A stretch of 64,000 bases of DNA from Nocardia sp. CDC159 (GTDB taxonomy: Bacteria; Actinomycetota; Actinomycetes; Mycobacteriales; Mycobacteriaceae), in the NCBI RefSeq assembly GCF_023740735.1, contig NZ_JAMRXH010000007.1, forward strand, positions 307,666-371,665, in the 5' to 3' direction. A program made the position numbers and the translations under genes. The notes beneath the pieces were generated by a model. The model searched no databases and had not been told where the DNA came from. It saw nothing but the letters and a program-made list of their open reading frames with translations. The first letter of the stretch is position 1. Each line of letters starts with the position of its first letter. Positions 17,812-26,958 of the stretch are shown in pieces.

Positions 17812-18406
17812 CCGTCGGCGCCCGCAGGGCAGGGAACCAGATATCGGTGAGCACCTCCGCCGCCTGCTCGGCCGAGACCTCGATCGTGCCCTGCATGGCC
17901 CAGCGGGTGAAGAACCGTTCCAGTTGGGCGACAAGCAATTCGACGCGCAGCCGCGCCTCGTCCCGGCGCGCCTCGGGCCAGCGCGACAGATACGAGGTCA
18001 TGCTGTCGGGCAGCGCCCTCATGCCCGCGCGGGCGACCTCGCGGAACTCCGGTTCGAGGGCGGTGGCCTCGTCCCAGGCGGGCAGCAGATCCTTGTGCTC
18101 GAAGAACCAGCCGATCGCGCGGGTCATCCAGGCGGCGAATTCGGCGCGCGAGCCGGTGTCGAGCACCCGGTCCAGATCCGCGTAGAAGCGCAGGACGCTG
18201 GGCAGCGTGCCCTCCTCGGCGATCGCCCGCAGCACCTCGGTCTTGCCCGTGAAATGCAGATAGAAGGTGGCTCGGCTGCAGCCGACGGCGGCGGCGATGT
18301 CGTCGACCCGCACGCTCGAGTAGCCCCGGGTCTCGAACAGTCCCCGGGCCGCGTCGACGATGCGTGCGCGGGTCAGCCGCTTCTGTTCGTCACGCAGCGA
18401 AGGCAT
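17804..18406 (-). CDS. TetR-family repressor of the monooxygenase operon
   Basis: About 200 residues from ATG 18406 (GTG at 18436 would give 210). The DNA-binding domain is RARIVDAARGLFETRGYSSVRVDDIAAAVGCSRATFYLHFTGKTEV. A dyad operator lies at 18430-18458. Because it overlaps the GTG start, I prefer the ATG, which leaves the operator in the 5' region. It is divergent from the flavin monooxygenase operon and is the obvious candidate regulator, probably induced by a ketone or hydrophobic substrate; the inducer is inferred. Confidence 0.87.
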   Translation of the reverse strand: MPSLRDEQKRLTRARIVDAARGLFETRGYSSVRVDDIAAAVGCSRATFYLHFTGKTEVLRAIAEEGTLPSVLRFYADLDRVLDTGSRAEFAAWMTRAIGWFFEHKDLLPAWDEATALEPEFREVARAGMRALPDSMTSYLSRWPEARRDEARLRVELLVAQLERFFTRWAMQGTIEVSAEQAAEVLTDIWFPALRAPTAI

Positions 18407-18429
18407 GTCGTCGATATTAGACGATGGGT

Positions 18430-18458
18430 CACTCACTGGACGCTGTGTCCAGCGAGTG
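18430..18458. promoter_or_regulatory. Probable TetR operator
   Basis: Arms CACTCACTGGAC (18430-18441) and GTCCAGCGAGTG (18447-18458) are inverted repeats matching at 11 of 12 positions around a 5-base centre. The site sits between the TetR gene and the TTG start of the monooxygenase, 64 bases upstream of the latter, so one bound dimer pair could block both promoters. Confidence 0.7.
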
Positions 18459-18521
18459 CTACGGTGTGTGCCACATCACGTCCGGCCCGGTCCTCGACCG
18501 GCGGCCGAACAGGAGAGTCAG

Positions 18522-19895
18522 TTGGATACACGCGAGCTACCCCGGGTGTGCGTCATCGGCGCCGGACCGTCGGGCATCACCACCGCGAAACGCCTCGCCG
18601 AGTACGACATCCCCTTCGACTGCTACGAGGCCTCCGACGAGGTCGGCGGAAACTGGTACTTCAAGAACCCCAACGGCATGTCGGCCTGCTATCAGAGCCT
18701 GCACATCGACACCTCGAAGTATCGCCTGCAATTCGAGGACTTCCCCGCGCCCGACGGATGGCCGGACTTCCCGCATCACGCGCAGCTTTTCCAGTACTTC
18801 CGGGACTACGTCGACCACTTCGGCCTGCGCGAGCGCATTCGATTCAACACCAAAGTCGTTGTGGCCGAGCGCGATCCGGACGGCCTCTGGCTGGTGCGCA
18901 CCGACACCGGCGAAACCGCGGTCTACGACGTGCTGATCGTCGCCACCGGTCACCACTGGGATCCCAACCTGCCCGACTACCCGGGCGAGTTCCACGGCGA
19001 ACTGCTGCACAGCCACGCCTACAACGATCCGTTCGATCCGGTCGATATGCGTGGCAAGCGAATCGTGGTGGTAGGCATGGGCAATTCGGGCCTGGACATC
19101 GCCTCGGAGTTGTCGCAGAAATTTCTGGCCGAGCGGTTGTTCGTCTCCGCCCGCCGCGGCGTGTGGGTGCTGCCGAAATACGTCAACGGTCGGGTCGGTG
19201 ACCGCCGTTCCATGCCGCGCTGGATGCCGCCGCGGCTCGGCCTGCGGCTCAAACAGCGCTTCGTGCGCAAATATCGCGGTGAGATGGAGAATTACGGCCT
19301 GCCCAAACCGGATCACCTGCCGTTCGAGGCGCATCCGTCGGCCAGTGAGGAATTCCTGCACCGGGCCGGTTGCGGCGATATCGTGTGCAAACCGGCGATC
19401 ACCCGCCTGGACGGTGACCGGGTGCACTTCGCCGACGGCAGCGCCGAGACCGTGGACGTGGTGCTGTGCGCCACCGGCTACCGCATCAGCTTCCCGTTCT
19501 TCTCCGATCCGAATCTCCTGCCCGGCAAGGACAATCGCTTCCCGCTGTTCCAGCTGATGATGAAGCCGGGGGTGAACGACCTGTTCTTCATGGGCCTGGC
19601 CCAGCCGCTGCCCACGCTGGTCAACTTCGCCGAGCAGCAGAGCAAATTCGTGGTGGCGTACCTGACCGGCCGCTACCATCTGCCGACCCGCGGGGAGATC
19701 GACCGGGCGGTCCGCGACCAGGAGGCGCGGCGCACCGGGCGCTATTACGACTCGCCGCGCCACACCATTCAGGTCGAATTCCAGCCGTACGTGCGCGGCC
19801 TGTTCAAGGAGCTGGCACGCGGTGCGAAACGTGCCGCCGCAGCGGGCAATTCGCTGCCCGTTGCGGCCCGCGCCGCGCAGGGGGTGCGCCGATGA
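18522..19895 (+). CDS. Flavin-containing monooxygenase (class B)
   Basis: The 457-residue enzyme starts at a TTG with an AGGAGAG site 5 bases upstream; no better start is in frame. Two Rossmann motifs are visible, GAGPSG at 12-17 (FAD) and VVVGMGNSGLDIA near 180 (NADPH). The fingerprint FHGELLHSHAY (157-167) has the final Tyr of FMO-type enzymes rather than the Trp of type I Baeyer-Villiger enzymes. It oxygenates heteroatoms or ketones using NADPH and O2. It heads an operon with a hydrolase, an alcohol dehydrogenase and an acyl-CoA ligase, resembling the mymA operon of M. tuberculosis, so ketone oxygenation is the favoured role. Confidence 0.9.
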   Translation: MDTRELPRVCVIGAGPSGITTAKRLAEYDIPFDCYEASDEVGGNWYFKNPNGMSACYQSLHIDTSKYRLQFEDFPAPDGWPDFPHHAQLFQYFRDYVDHFGLRERIRFNTKVVVAERDPDGLWLVRTDTGETAVYDVLIVATGHHWDPNLPDYPGEFHGELLHSHAYNDPFDPVDMRGKRIVVVGMGNSGLDIASELSQKFLAERLFVSARRGVWVLPKYVNGRVGDRRSMPRWMPPRLGLRLKQRFVRKYRGEMENYGLPKPDHLPFEAHPSASEEFLHRAGCGDIVCKPAITRLDGDRVHFADGSAETVDVVLCATGYRISFPFFSDPNLLPGKDNRFPLFQLMMKPGVNDLFFMGLAQPLPTLVNFAEQQSKFVVAYLTGRYHLPTRGEIDRAVRDQEARRTGRYYDSPRHTIQVEFQPYVRGLFKELARGAKRAAAAGNSLPVAARAAQGVRR

Positions 19896-21040
19896 CCCGC
19901 GCCTCGGGCTTCTGCCGGGACGAATTCGCTGGAGTGCGAGCGGTATTCGACGAACAGCTGGCCTCCGGCGCGGAGTTGGGCGCGGCGCTGTGCGTGACCG
20001 TCGACGGTGATCCGGTCCTGGATCTGTGGGGCGGTTACGCCGATCCGGAGCGGACCCGGCCGTGGAGCGCGGACACGCTGGTGAACGTCTTCTCGGTCAC
20101 CAAGACCATGACCGCGCTGTGCGCACTGCTACTGGTGGATCGCGGCGAGCTGGACATGGACGAGAAGGTGGCGCACTACTGGCCGGAGTTCGCCGCGAAC
20201 GGCAAGGGCGACATCGAGATTCGGCAGCTGCTCGCGCACACCTCCGGCGTCTCCGGCTGGGAGCGCCCGATCGAGATCGCCGATCTCTACGATGCCGAGG
20301 CCGCCGCGGCCCGGCTGGCCGCCCAGGCGCCGTGGTGGGAGCCGGGGACCGCCTCGGGCTATCACGCGCTGAACTACGGCCATCTCATCGGTGAGGTGAT
20401 CCGCCGCATCACCGGCAGCTCACTGGGCCGCTTCTTCGCCGCCGAACTGGCCGGTCCACTGGGCGCGGACTTCCACATCGGCACCGGGCCGGAGCACTTC
20501 GATCGGATCGCCACCCTGGAGCAGCCGCGGCTGCCGACCTTCGATCTGGCCGCCCTCGATCAGGACAGCGTGCTGATCAAGACGCTCACCAGCCCGCTGC
20601 TCGACGTCGCCGTGACCGCCACGCCCGCCTGGCGGCAGGCCGAGATAGGCGCGTTGAACGGGCACGGCAACGCCCGTTCGGTGGCGCGGGTGCAATCGGT
20701 GGTGTCCTGCGGCGGCCAGGTGAGCGGACAGCGCCTGCTCTCGCCCGCGACCCTGGAACTGATCTTCCGGCAGCAGAGCGACGGCGTGGACCTCGCGCTG
20801 CTGACCCCGCTGCGGTTCGGCATCGGCCACGGACTGCCGCAGCCGCAGACCGTGCCCTGGGTGCCCGGCGGGCGGGTGTGCTGGTGGTCCGGATACGGCG
20901 GATCGATGGTCGTCAACGACCTGGATCGCCGAATCAGCTTCGCCTACACCATGAATCGCATGGCGAGCGGGCTGATCGGCTCCGACCGGTGCGACCGCTA
21001 CCTGCGGGCGACCTTCGACGCCGTCGCGGGACGGGTGTGA
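19892..21040 (+). CDS. Beta-lactamase-family serine hydrolase/esterase
   Basis: The 382-residue protein has the class C-like Ser-x-x-Lys motif SVTK at 68-71 and a YHALNYGHLIGEV segment in place of Tyr-x-Asn, as in EstB-type carboxylesterases. No signal peptide is seen, so a cytoplasmic esterase is more likely than a beta-lactamase. Its ATG overlaps the monooxygenase stop (ATGA), indicating coupled translation. In this operon it could cleave the ester made by the monooxygenase. Confidence 0.87.
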   Translation: MTRASGFCRDEFAGVRAVFDEQLASGAELGAALCVTVDGDPVLDLWGGYADPERTRPWSADTLVNVFSVTKTMTALCALLLVDRGELDMDEKVAHYWPEFAANGKGDIEIRQLLAHTSGVSGWERPIEIADLYDAEAAAARLAAQAPWWEPGTASGYHALNYGHLIGEVIRRITGSSLGRFFAAELAGPLGADFHIGTGPEHFDRIATLEQPRLPTFDLAALDQDSVLIKTLTSPLLDVAVTATPAWRQAEIGALNGHGNARSVARVQSVVSCGGQVSGQRLLSPATLELIFRQQSDGVDLALLTPLRFGIGHGLPQPQTVPWVPGGRVCWWSGYGGSMVVNDLDRRISFAYTMNRMASGLIGSDRCDRYLRATFDAVAGRV

Positions 21041-22080
21041 TGCGCGCCCTGCAATTGACCGCGCCCGGCACCCTCGAGCTGCGCGAGGTCCCCGTGCCCG
21101 AGATCGGCCCCGCCGACCTGCTGCTACGGGTGGGCGCGGCCGGGCTGTGCCATTCCGACTCCTACGTGCTGAGCCTGCCGTTTTCCCTGCGGGCCGAGCC
21201 ACTGACCCTCGGCCACGAGATCGCCGGGACCGTCGCGGCCGTCGGGACGGACGTCACCGGCCGCGCGGTCGGCGAGCGTGGCGTGGTCTACCTGTGCTGG
21301 TCCTGCGGCGGCTGCCGGGAATGTCTGCGCGGCAACGAGAATGTGTGCCTGGCCGCCGGGCGCGCGGCCATGCCGCCGTGCCCGGGGCTGGGACCCGACG
21401 GCGGCATGGCGGAATACGTTCGGATACCGGCGAATTCGTTCGTGCCGATCGGTGAGCTGGACTTCGACGCAGCCGCCCCGCTGGCCGATGCCGCGCTCAC
21501 CTCGTATCACGCCGTTCGGGGCGCTCGTGATCAGCTGCACCCCGGCGCGACCGCGGTCGCCATCGGCGTCGGCGGACTCGGTCATGTGGCCGTGCAGATC
21601 TTGAAGGCCGTGGCCGAGATTCGTGTCATCGCCGTCGATATCGCCCCCGACAAGCTGGAACTGGCCGCCGACTGCGGCGCGGATCTCGGACTGCTCGCCG
21701 GGGAGGACACCGCGGCGCGAATTCTCGAGCTCACCGAGGGTCGCGGCGCCGAGGCGGTCTTCGACTTCGTCGGCGACGATGCCACCGCCCGGCTGGCGGT
21801 GCGCTCGGTGGCCCCGAACGGCGCGTATCGCATGGTCGGACTCGGCGGCGGCAATCCGGGCATCGATGCCGGACCAGCCGGAGGGCCGGGGCTCCCCTGG
21901 GGAGCCACGGTGCGAAAGTCCTACGGCGGCACCAAAAGCGATCTTGCGGCGGCTGTCGAGCTGGCCCGGTCGGACGCGCTGCGGGTAGTCGTGGAGCGAT
22001 TCGACCTCGCGGACGGGCCCGCCGCCCTCGATCGGCTCGACCGCGGCCTGATCCGCGGCCGCGCCGTGCTGATCCCCTGA
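21040..22080 (+). CDS. Zinc-dependent alcohol dehydrogenase
   Basis: The 346-residue MDR-family enzyme has catalytic zinc ligands Cys37 (LCHSD) and His59-Glu60 (LGHEIAG), a structural-zinc cysteine set (CWSCGGCRECLRGNENVC) and an NAD(P)-binding GVGGLG motif. The start codon shares one base with the upstream stop (TGATG). It most likely oxidises the alcohol released by the preceding hydrolase to an aldehyde. No aldehyde dehydrogenase gene is in the operon. Confidence 0.91.
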   Translation: MRALQLTAPGTLELREVPVPEIGPADLLLRVGAAGLCHSDSYVLSLPFSLRAEPLTLGHEIAGTVAAVGTDVTGRAVGERGVVYLCWSCGGCRECLRGNENVCLAAGRAAMPPCPGLGPDGGMAEYVRIPANSFVPIGELDFDAAAPLADAALTSYHAVRGARDQLHPGATAVAIGVGGLGHVAVQILKAVAEIRVIAVDIAPDKLELAADCGADLGLLAGEDTAARILELTEGRGAEAVFDFVGDDATARLAVRSVAPNGAYRMVGLGGGNPGIDAGPAGGPGLPWGATVRKSYGGTKSDLAAAVELARSDALRVVVERFDLADGPAALDRLDRGLIRGRAVLIP

Positions 22081-22101
22081 ACTACCGCGAGCGAGGATGA
22101 C

Positions 22102-23745
22102 ATGACCGATGCCGTTGACGTCCAGGCGCTCGTCGCCCGTGCCGTCGCCGAACTGACCGGCCCCGGTGGACGCTTCGAATCGACCGTGGAGCCGGTGCTG
22201 GGGGTGCCGATTCCGGTGCTGCGCCACCGCCGCCGCTCCCTGCTCGAACTGCTCGACGCGGCGCGCGCCTGGGGTGGGCGAGAGTTCCTGGTGACCGAGG
22301 ACCGGCGCATGTCCTTCGCCGAGCACCACGCCGCGACCGAGGCGCTGGCGTCCGCCCTGGCCGATCGGTCCGGGGTCGAAAAGGGCGATCGGGTGGGCAT
22401 TCTCGCGGCCAATGCCATCGAATGGGTGGTCGCGTTCTGGGCCGCGGTGCGGCTGGGGGCGATTCCGGTCGGCTACAACGCCTGGTGGGCGCCGCCCGAG
22501 ATCGCCTACGGCCTGGGGCACACGGGTCCGAAGGTGGTGATCGCGGATGCGAAACGGGCTGGGCTGCTGCCGGAGTCGGTGCCCGTGCTCACCATGGAGC
22601 GGGACGTGCCGGAGTTGATCGCAACCCACAGCGGGCGCTCGGACCTGCCCCGGCCGACCATCGCCGAGGACGATCCCGCCGTGATCCTCTACACCAGCGG
22701 GACCTCCGGTCGCCCCAAGGGGGTGGTGCATTCGCATCGAAACCTGGTGGCGGTCAGCGATTATCACCGCTTCACCGACGCCCTGGCGGCCGCCCTGCTC
22801 GGGCAGGCCGACCATGACGGCCCCAGTGCCAAGCGATTCCTGTTGACCTCACCGCTGTTCCACATCGCGAGCCTGCACAACCTCGTGGTGCCCCGGCTGG
22901 TCACCGGGGCCACCGTCGTGATCCATCAGGGCTCGTTCGACGCCGACCGGGTGCTGATGCTGCTCGAGCGCGAGCGTGTCACCAACTGGGGCGCGGTGCC
23001 GACCATGGCGTCCCGGCTGCTCGACCGCGAGCTGTCGCGCTACGACCTGTCGGCGCTGACCGCGTTCTCGCTCAATGCCGCCCCGTCCTCCCCGGCATTG
23101 CACCGCAGGCTGCGCGAACGGCTGCCGGTCGCCCCGACCACCAGCTACGGGCTCACCGAAAGCGGTACCGCCGCAACGGTTGCCGCCCCGCCGGAACTGG
23201 CCGCGTTCCCGGAGACGGTGGGGCGGCCCATCCTCGGCGTCGCCGTCGAGATCCGCGACCCGGGCGGCAAGCCGGTGCCCGATGGCGTCGAGGGCGAGAT
23301 CTGCGTCCGCAGCCCGTACGTCATGCTCGGTTACTGGAACGACGAGGCGGCCACCGCCGCCGCCATCGACGCCGAACGGTGGCTGCGCACCGGTGATTTC
23401 GGCTCCCTCGCCGAGGGGAGACTGTATCTGTCGGGTCGGCGCACCGATCTCATCCTGCGCGGCGGGGAGAACGTCTATCCCACCGAGATCGAGAACGTCC
23501 TGGACGAACATCCGGCCGTGCGCGAATCGGCGGTGCTCGGCATCGCGCACGAGGAGTTGGGGCAGCAGGTGGCCGCGGTGGTGGTGGTCGACGATCCGGA
23601 GGTGGTGGGCGAGCAGGATTTACGCGAGTTCACCGCGGCCCGGCTGGCCTACTTCAAGGTGCCCGAGCGCTGGGTGATCACCGCGAAACCGTTGCCCCGC
23701 AATGTCACCGGCAAAGTGATGCGGAGGAATATCGAAATCGGCTAG
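22102..23745 (+). CDS. Fatty acyl-CoA synthetase (class I adenylate-forming)
   Basis: The 547-residue ligase has ILYTSGTSGRPKGVVHSH (P-loop), TTSYGLTESG, and the hinge segment YLSGRRTDLILRGGENVYPTEIENVL. It ends with the catalytic Lys region PLPRNVTGKVMRRN. It activates a carboxylic acid to its CoA thioester via an acyl-adenylate. A GAGGA site precedes the ATG 22 bases after the dehydrogenase stop, so it is the last gene of the TetR-controlled operon and plays the part of FadD13 in the mymA-like comparison. Confidence 0.92.
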   Translation: MTDAVDVQALVARAVAELTGPGGRFESTVEPVLGVPIPVLRHRRRSLLELLDAARAWGGREFLVTEDRRMSFAEHHAATEALASALADRSGVEKGDRVGILAANAIEWVVAFWAAVRLGAIPVGYNAWWAPPEIAYGLGHTGPKVVIADAKRAGLLPESVPVLTMERDVPELIATHSGRSDLPRPTIAEDDPAVILYTSGTSGRPKGVVHSHRNLVAVSDYHRFTDALAAALLGQADHDGPSAKRFLLTSPLFHIASLHNLVVPRLVTGATVVIHQGSFDADRVLMLLERERVTNWGAVPTMASRLLDRELSRYDLSALTAFSLNAAPSSPALHRRLRERLPVAPTTSYGLTESGTAATVAAPPELAAFPETVGRPILGVAVEIRDPGGKPVPDGVEGEICVRSPYVMLGYWNDEAATAAAIDAERWLRTGDFGSLAEGRLYLSGRRTDLILRGGENVYPTEIENVLDEHPAVRESAVLGIAHEELGQQVAAVVVVDDPEVVGEQDLREFTAARLAYFKVPERWVITAKPLPRNVTGKVMRRNIEIG

Positions 23746-23755
23746 TTTGCTCGCT

Positions 23756-24418
23756 ATGAGGTCACGCTGGGCTGCCGTATTCTCCGCCGTTGTCGTATCG
23801 ATGTCCGGGCTGCTGGTCGGCGCGGGATCGGCCCAGGCGAAACCGCTGGTGGTCACGTGCGATTTCACCCCGACCCCGGACAACCCGGCGGCCCGGCCGG
23901 TGCTGGCGCCGCCGTCGATCGCGCCGACCGTGGGCACCATCGACGTCACCTTCCGGTTCCGCCAGGGTCCGGTGACGGTGCGCCTCGACCGCTCCGGCGC
24001 GGCGCCCTGCGCGGTGCAGAATATGACCAGCCTTGTGCTGCAACGGTTCTACGATCAGAGCCAGTGCTGGCGGCTGACCGACAGCGCCCGGCTCGGCGTG
24101 CTGCAGTGCGGCGACATCTACGAGGTCGAAAGGGGCGGGCCCGGGTACGCCTTCCCCGACGAGGTCGACGGCACCGAGACCTACGAGCGCGGCACCCTGG
24201 CCATGGGCAACCAGGGGTCCGGCACCAACGGCAGCGAATTCTTCATCGTGCACTCCTTCGCCCACATCCCCGCCAACTATTCGGTACTGGGCCGCGTGGT
24301 GCGCGGGATGGAGGTGATCGACCGCATGGTCGCCGCGGGCATCACGCCCACCGAACGCGGCGAGCGCGACGGCCTGCCCGCCCAGCCGGTGGTCATCGAG
24401 TCGGCGGGGCTGGGCTGA
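23756..24418 (+). CDS. Secreted cyclophilin-type peptidyl-prolyl isomerase
   Basis: About 220 residues. A Sec signal peptide (cleavage near AQA-KPLV) precedes a bacterial cyclophilin domain with GTLAMGNQGSGTNGSEFFIVHS and YSVLGRVVRGMEVIDRM. There are four Cys in the mature part (CDF, PCAV, QCW, QCGD), so disulfides are plausible. It should help fold exported proteins. The ATG at 23756 is preferred to a TTG 9 bases earlier. Its 3' end overlaps the convergent TetR gene by 26 bases. Confidence 0.88.
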   Translation: MRSRWAAVFSAVVVSMSGLLVGAGSAQAKPLVVTCDFTPTPDNPAARPVLAPPSIAPTVGTIDVTFRFRQGPVTVRLDRSGAAPCAVQNMTSLVLQRFYDQSQCWRLTDSARLGVLQCGDIYEVERGGPGYAFPDEVDGTETYERGTLAMGNQGSGTNGSEFFIVHSFAHIPANYSVLGRVVRGMEVIDRMVAAGITPTERGERDGLPAQPVVIESAGLG

Positions 24419-24983
24419 TCAGGCGCTTTCGGGCGGCCCGCAGGATGCGCTCGGACAGCTCGTCCCCGGCGCTCGCCCGCGCCAGCATCAGCGCCCCGGC
24501 CAGGAGCGCGACCTCGACCAGTAGCTCGTCCTCGTCGCTGGAGCGCTCGCCGAGGGAGCCGAGGTTGTCCACCATCTCCCGCAGGCCGTCGAGATAGGCC
24601 TGCCGCAGAGGACTTTCGGCATCGGCACGCGCCACATCGCCGACCAGCGCGGCCAGCCCGCAGCCCTGCCCGGGATGGTCGCGGTGGGCGACCGACAGGT
24701 AGCGCTCGATGAACAGCTGCCGCGCGGTCTCCAGATCCGGGCTGGTCTCGCGAATCTCGTCGATCTCCCGCGCCTTCTCCGCACACGCGGCCGTGCACGC
24801 CTGCGCCACCAGATCCTCCTTGGACCGGAAGTGGCGATAGAAGCCGCCGTGGGTCAACCCCGCCGCTGCCATCAGCTGCGGCACGCTCACGCCGTGTGCG
24901 CCGTGCGCGCGCACCTGCGCGGCGGCCGCGTCCAATACCTCCCGACGGTGCGATTCCGCCTGTGCCCGTGATGCTCGCGGCAT
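24393..24983 (-). CDS. TetR-family regulator (QacR/AcrR type)
   Basis: The 196-residue protein has an N-terminal HTH (RREVLDAAAAQVRAHGAHGVSVPQLMAAAGLTHGGFYRHFRSKEDLVAQA) and a C-terminal domain with GQGCGLAALVGDVARA, typical of TetR_C_33-like repressors. The start MPRASR at 24983 is chosen for the Arg-rich N-terminus usual in this family. It is divergent from an SDR gene whose promoter carries a perfect inverted repeat. Confidence 0.9.
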   Translation of the reverse strand: MPRASRAQAESHRREVLDAAAAQVRAHGAHGVSVPQLMAAAGLTHGGFYRHFRSKEDLVAQACTAACAEKAREIDEIRETSPDLETARQLFIERYLSVAHRDHPGQGCGLAALVGDVARADAESPLRQAYLDGLREMVDNLGSLGERSSDEDELLVEVALLAGALMLARASAGDELSERILRAARKRLISPAPPTR

Positions 24984-25027
24984 GGGCTCCCCTTCTCTCG
25001 AATCGGTCACCACAGTCTTGCGCATTG

Positions 25028-25053
25028 CTTTAGATGATGAGCATAATCTAAAG
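25028..25053. promoter_or_regulatory. Operator between TetR and SDR genes
   Basis: CTTTAGAT (25028-25035) and ATCTAAAG (25046-25053) form a perfect 8-bp inverted repeat with a 10-base centre. The centre itself is nearly symmetric. The site ends immediately before the ATG of the SDR gene at 25054, so binding would block initiation. It is AT-rich against a 70% GC background, which makes chance occurrence unlikely. Confidence 0.75.
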
Positions 25054-25755
25054 ATGACCACTATCGAGGGCACGGTCGCCCTGGTGACCGGCGGCCAACG
25101 CGGCCTGGGCCGAGCATTCGTCGACGAACTCCTGCGTCGCGGCGCGTACAAGGTGTACACCACCGCGCGCGACCCGATCCCGGGCGAGGATCCGCGGATC
25201 GAACCGCTCGCCCTCGACGTGACCGATCCGCGGGCGATCGACGCGGTCGCCGCCGGGGCCACCGACGTGCGGATCGTCGTGAACAACGCGGGCGTGCTGT
25301 ATCCGGCGCCGCTGCTGCGAACCGCGATGGCCGATGTGGTGGCGACCTTCGAGACCAATGTCTTCGGCCCGTTGCGGGTCGCCCGGGCCTTCGCGCCGAT
25401 CCTCGCCGCGAACGGCGGCGGCGCGCTGGTCGACATCCACTCGGTGCTGTCGTGGAGCGCGGGCGCGGGTGCCTACGGCGCGTCCAAGGCGGCGCTGTGG
25501 TCGATCACCAACTCGCTGCGCATCGAGCTGGCCGGGCAGGGTACCCAGGTCGTCGGGGTGCATCTCGGCTTCGCCGACACCGATATGGTCCGGAACTTCC
25601 CCGGCGACAAACTCGAGCCCGAGCAGGTGGCCCTGGCCGTTTTCGACGGCGTCGAGAAGGGGGAGAGCGAGGTGCTGGTCGACGAATTCAGTCGCGGTGT
25701 GAAAGCGGCGCTGTCCGGTCCGGTCGAGGGCCTGAGCCTGAGCATCGGCCGCTGA
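25054..25755 (+). CDS. Short-chain dehydrogenase/reductase
   Basis: The 233-residue classical SDR has TGGQRGLG at 12-19 for NAD(P), NNAG at 77-80, and Ser133, Tyr141 and Lys145 (YGASK) as the catalytic set. The ATG at 25054 is used; an open frame 24 codons longer runs through the operator and overlaps the TetR start. It follows the operator directly and is probably repressed by the divergent TetR. Substrate unknown. Confidence 0.9.
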   Translation: MTTIEGTVALVTGGQRGLGRAFVDELLRRGAYKVYTTARDPIPGEDPRIEPLALDVTDPRAIDAVAAGATDVRIVVNNAGVLYPAPLLRTAMADVVATFETNVFGPLRVARAFAPILAANGGGALVDIHSVLSWSAGAGAYGASKAALWSITNSLRIELAGQGTQVVGVHLGFADTDMVRNFPGDKLEPEQVALAVFDGVEKGESEVLVDEFSRGVKAALSGPVEGLSLSIGR

Positions 25756-25771
25756 CCGAGAGGAGCGATCC

Positions 25772-26194
25772 ATGCCGCTGTGGCATGTTTACCATCCGAT
25801 CGGCGCCTACTCCGCCGCGGACAAGCAGAACTTCGCGCGGGATATCACCGGGATCTACACGGCCGTCGGCCTGCCCGAGTTCTACGCCATGGTGCTGTTC
25901 CACGAGGTTGATACGCACGACTTCTACGTCGGCGGGCGACCGGCCGGCGACGCGGTGCGGATCGTCGTCGAGCATCTGGCCCGCCATCTCGACGATCCGG
26001 TCCGGCGCAGGGCGATGACCGAGCGTCTCGACGCCGTGATGCGCCCGTATACCCGAGATCGGGGTCTGCACTGGGAGTTCCACATCGACGAGACCCCGCG
26101 CGATCTGTGGATGATCGCGGGATTGTGGCCCCCGGATCCGGGCACCGACGCCGAAAAGGCCTGGGCAGCGGCCAATCGGCCGCTGCCGTACTGA
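25772..26194 (+). CDS. Tautomerase-superfamily protein (cis-CAAD-like)
   Basis: The 140-residue protein starts Met-Pro, so processing exposes the catalytic Pro1 of the tautomerase superfamily. Its length and the segments PLWHVYHPIGAYSAADKQNFARDITGIY and LHWEFHIDETPRDLWMIAGLWPP match the cis-3-chloroacrylic acid dehalogenase-like subgroup. It lies 16 bases after the SDR gene with a GAGAGGAG site, so the two are probably one operon under the TetR at 24393. The substrate is not predictable. Confidence 0.87.
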   Translation: MPLWHVYHPIGAYSAADKQNFARDITGIYTAVGLPEFYAMVLFHEVDTHDFYVGGRPAGDAVRIVVEHLARHLDDPVRRRAMTERLDAVMRPYTRDRGLHWEFHIDETPRDLWMIAGLWPPDPGTDAEKAWAAANRPLPY

Positions 26195-26209
26195 TGCGTC
26201 GAACGGTAT

Positions 26210-26722
26210 TCAACGCCCCGACGCGCGCAGCGCCATCGCCAGGAATCCGATGGCCCCGGTATTGGCCAGTGCGCGGGCGAGGTTCAGCCGCACCCACGGT
26301 GTCTCGAACCGCTGGCGCAGCGCCGCGAAGTCGCCGCCGCTGACATCGGCGAGCTGATTGTTGAGCGGGATGTTGCCCCCGAAGGAGATGAACAGGCTGA
26401 TCACATTGAGCGCCAGCGCGATCAGAATCCACCACAGCACCTGACGCTGATCGCCGCGCAGATGCAGGGCGGCCGCGACACCGGTGAGCACGACCGAGCC
26501 GAGGAAGCTGAGCAGGAACAGCGGATTGACGATGACCACGTTGATGCGGTTCATCACGTCCACGAAGGTGCGGTCGTCGACCTGGCGCAGCGCCAGCATG
26601 ACCGAGGTGCCGTAGGCGTAGTAGACCCCCGCCAGCAGGCCGGTGAGGATGGTGGCGGCGACGAGGGAGATCGTGCCGAGCGTGGCGGAGGTGGTGGTGG
26701 CGGAGGCGGTTGTCGCTGTCAT
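26210..26722 (-). CDS. DUF1772 (anthrone-oxygenase-like) membrane protein
   Basis: The 170-residue protein has four hydrophobic helices with the family pattern ILTGLLAGVYYAYGTSVMLAL in helix 1 and VISLFISFGGNIPLNNQLA in helix 3. The start at 26722 is chosen because the upstream extension is Arg/Pro-rich and not membrane-like. DUF1772 proteins include anthrone oxygenase homologues; activity here is not established. It converges on the tautomerase gene. Confidence 0.8.
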   Translation of the reverse strand: MTATTASATTTSATLGTISLVAATILTGLLAGVYYAYGTSVMLALRQVDDRTFVDVMNRINVVIVNPLFLLSFLGSVVLTGVAAALHLRGDQRQVLWWILIALALNVISLFISFGGNIPLNNQLADVSGGDFAALRQRFETPWVRLNLARALANTGAIGFLAMALRASGR

Positions 26723-26958
26723 GCCTTGAAGTACACCCGTTCGAGCAGCGAGTCGACATCGTTGTGACGCTCGCGCACATGCGCGCGAGTCCAGGCCGAA
26801 AGGGGTGCTTCGGCGGCGAGAACGGTCACATGGTGGTGTGCCTGGATGCACTCTATTCCCCGGTCGCACCGTCCCACTATTTCTAGAACGCGTTTCGGAA
26901 CGCCTACGCCCCGGGTGGTGCGCGACCCGGGTCCCCGGTGTCGGCGTGACGAGCCGAA

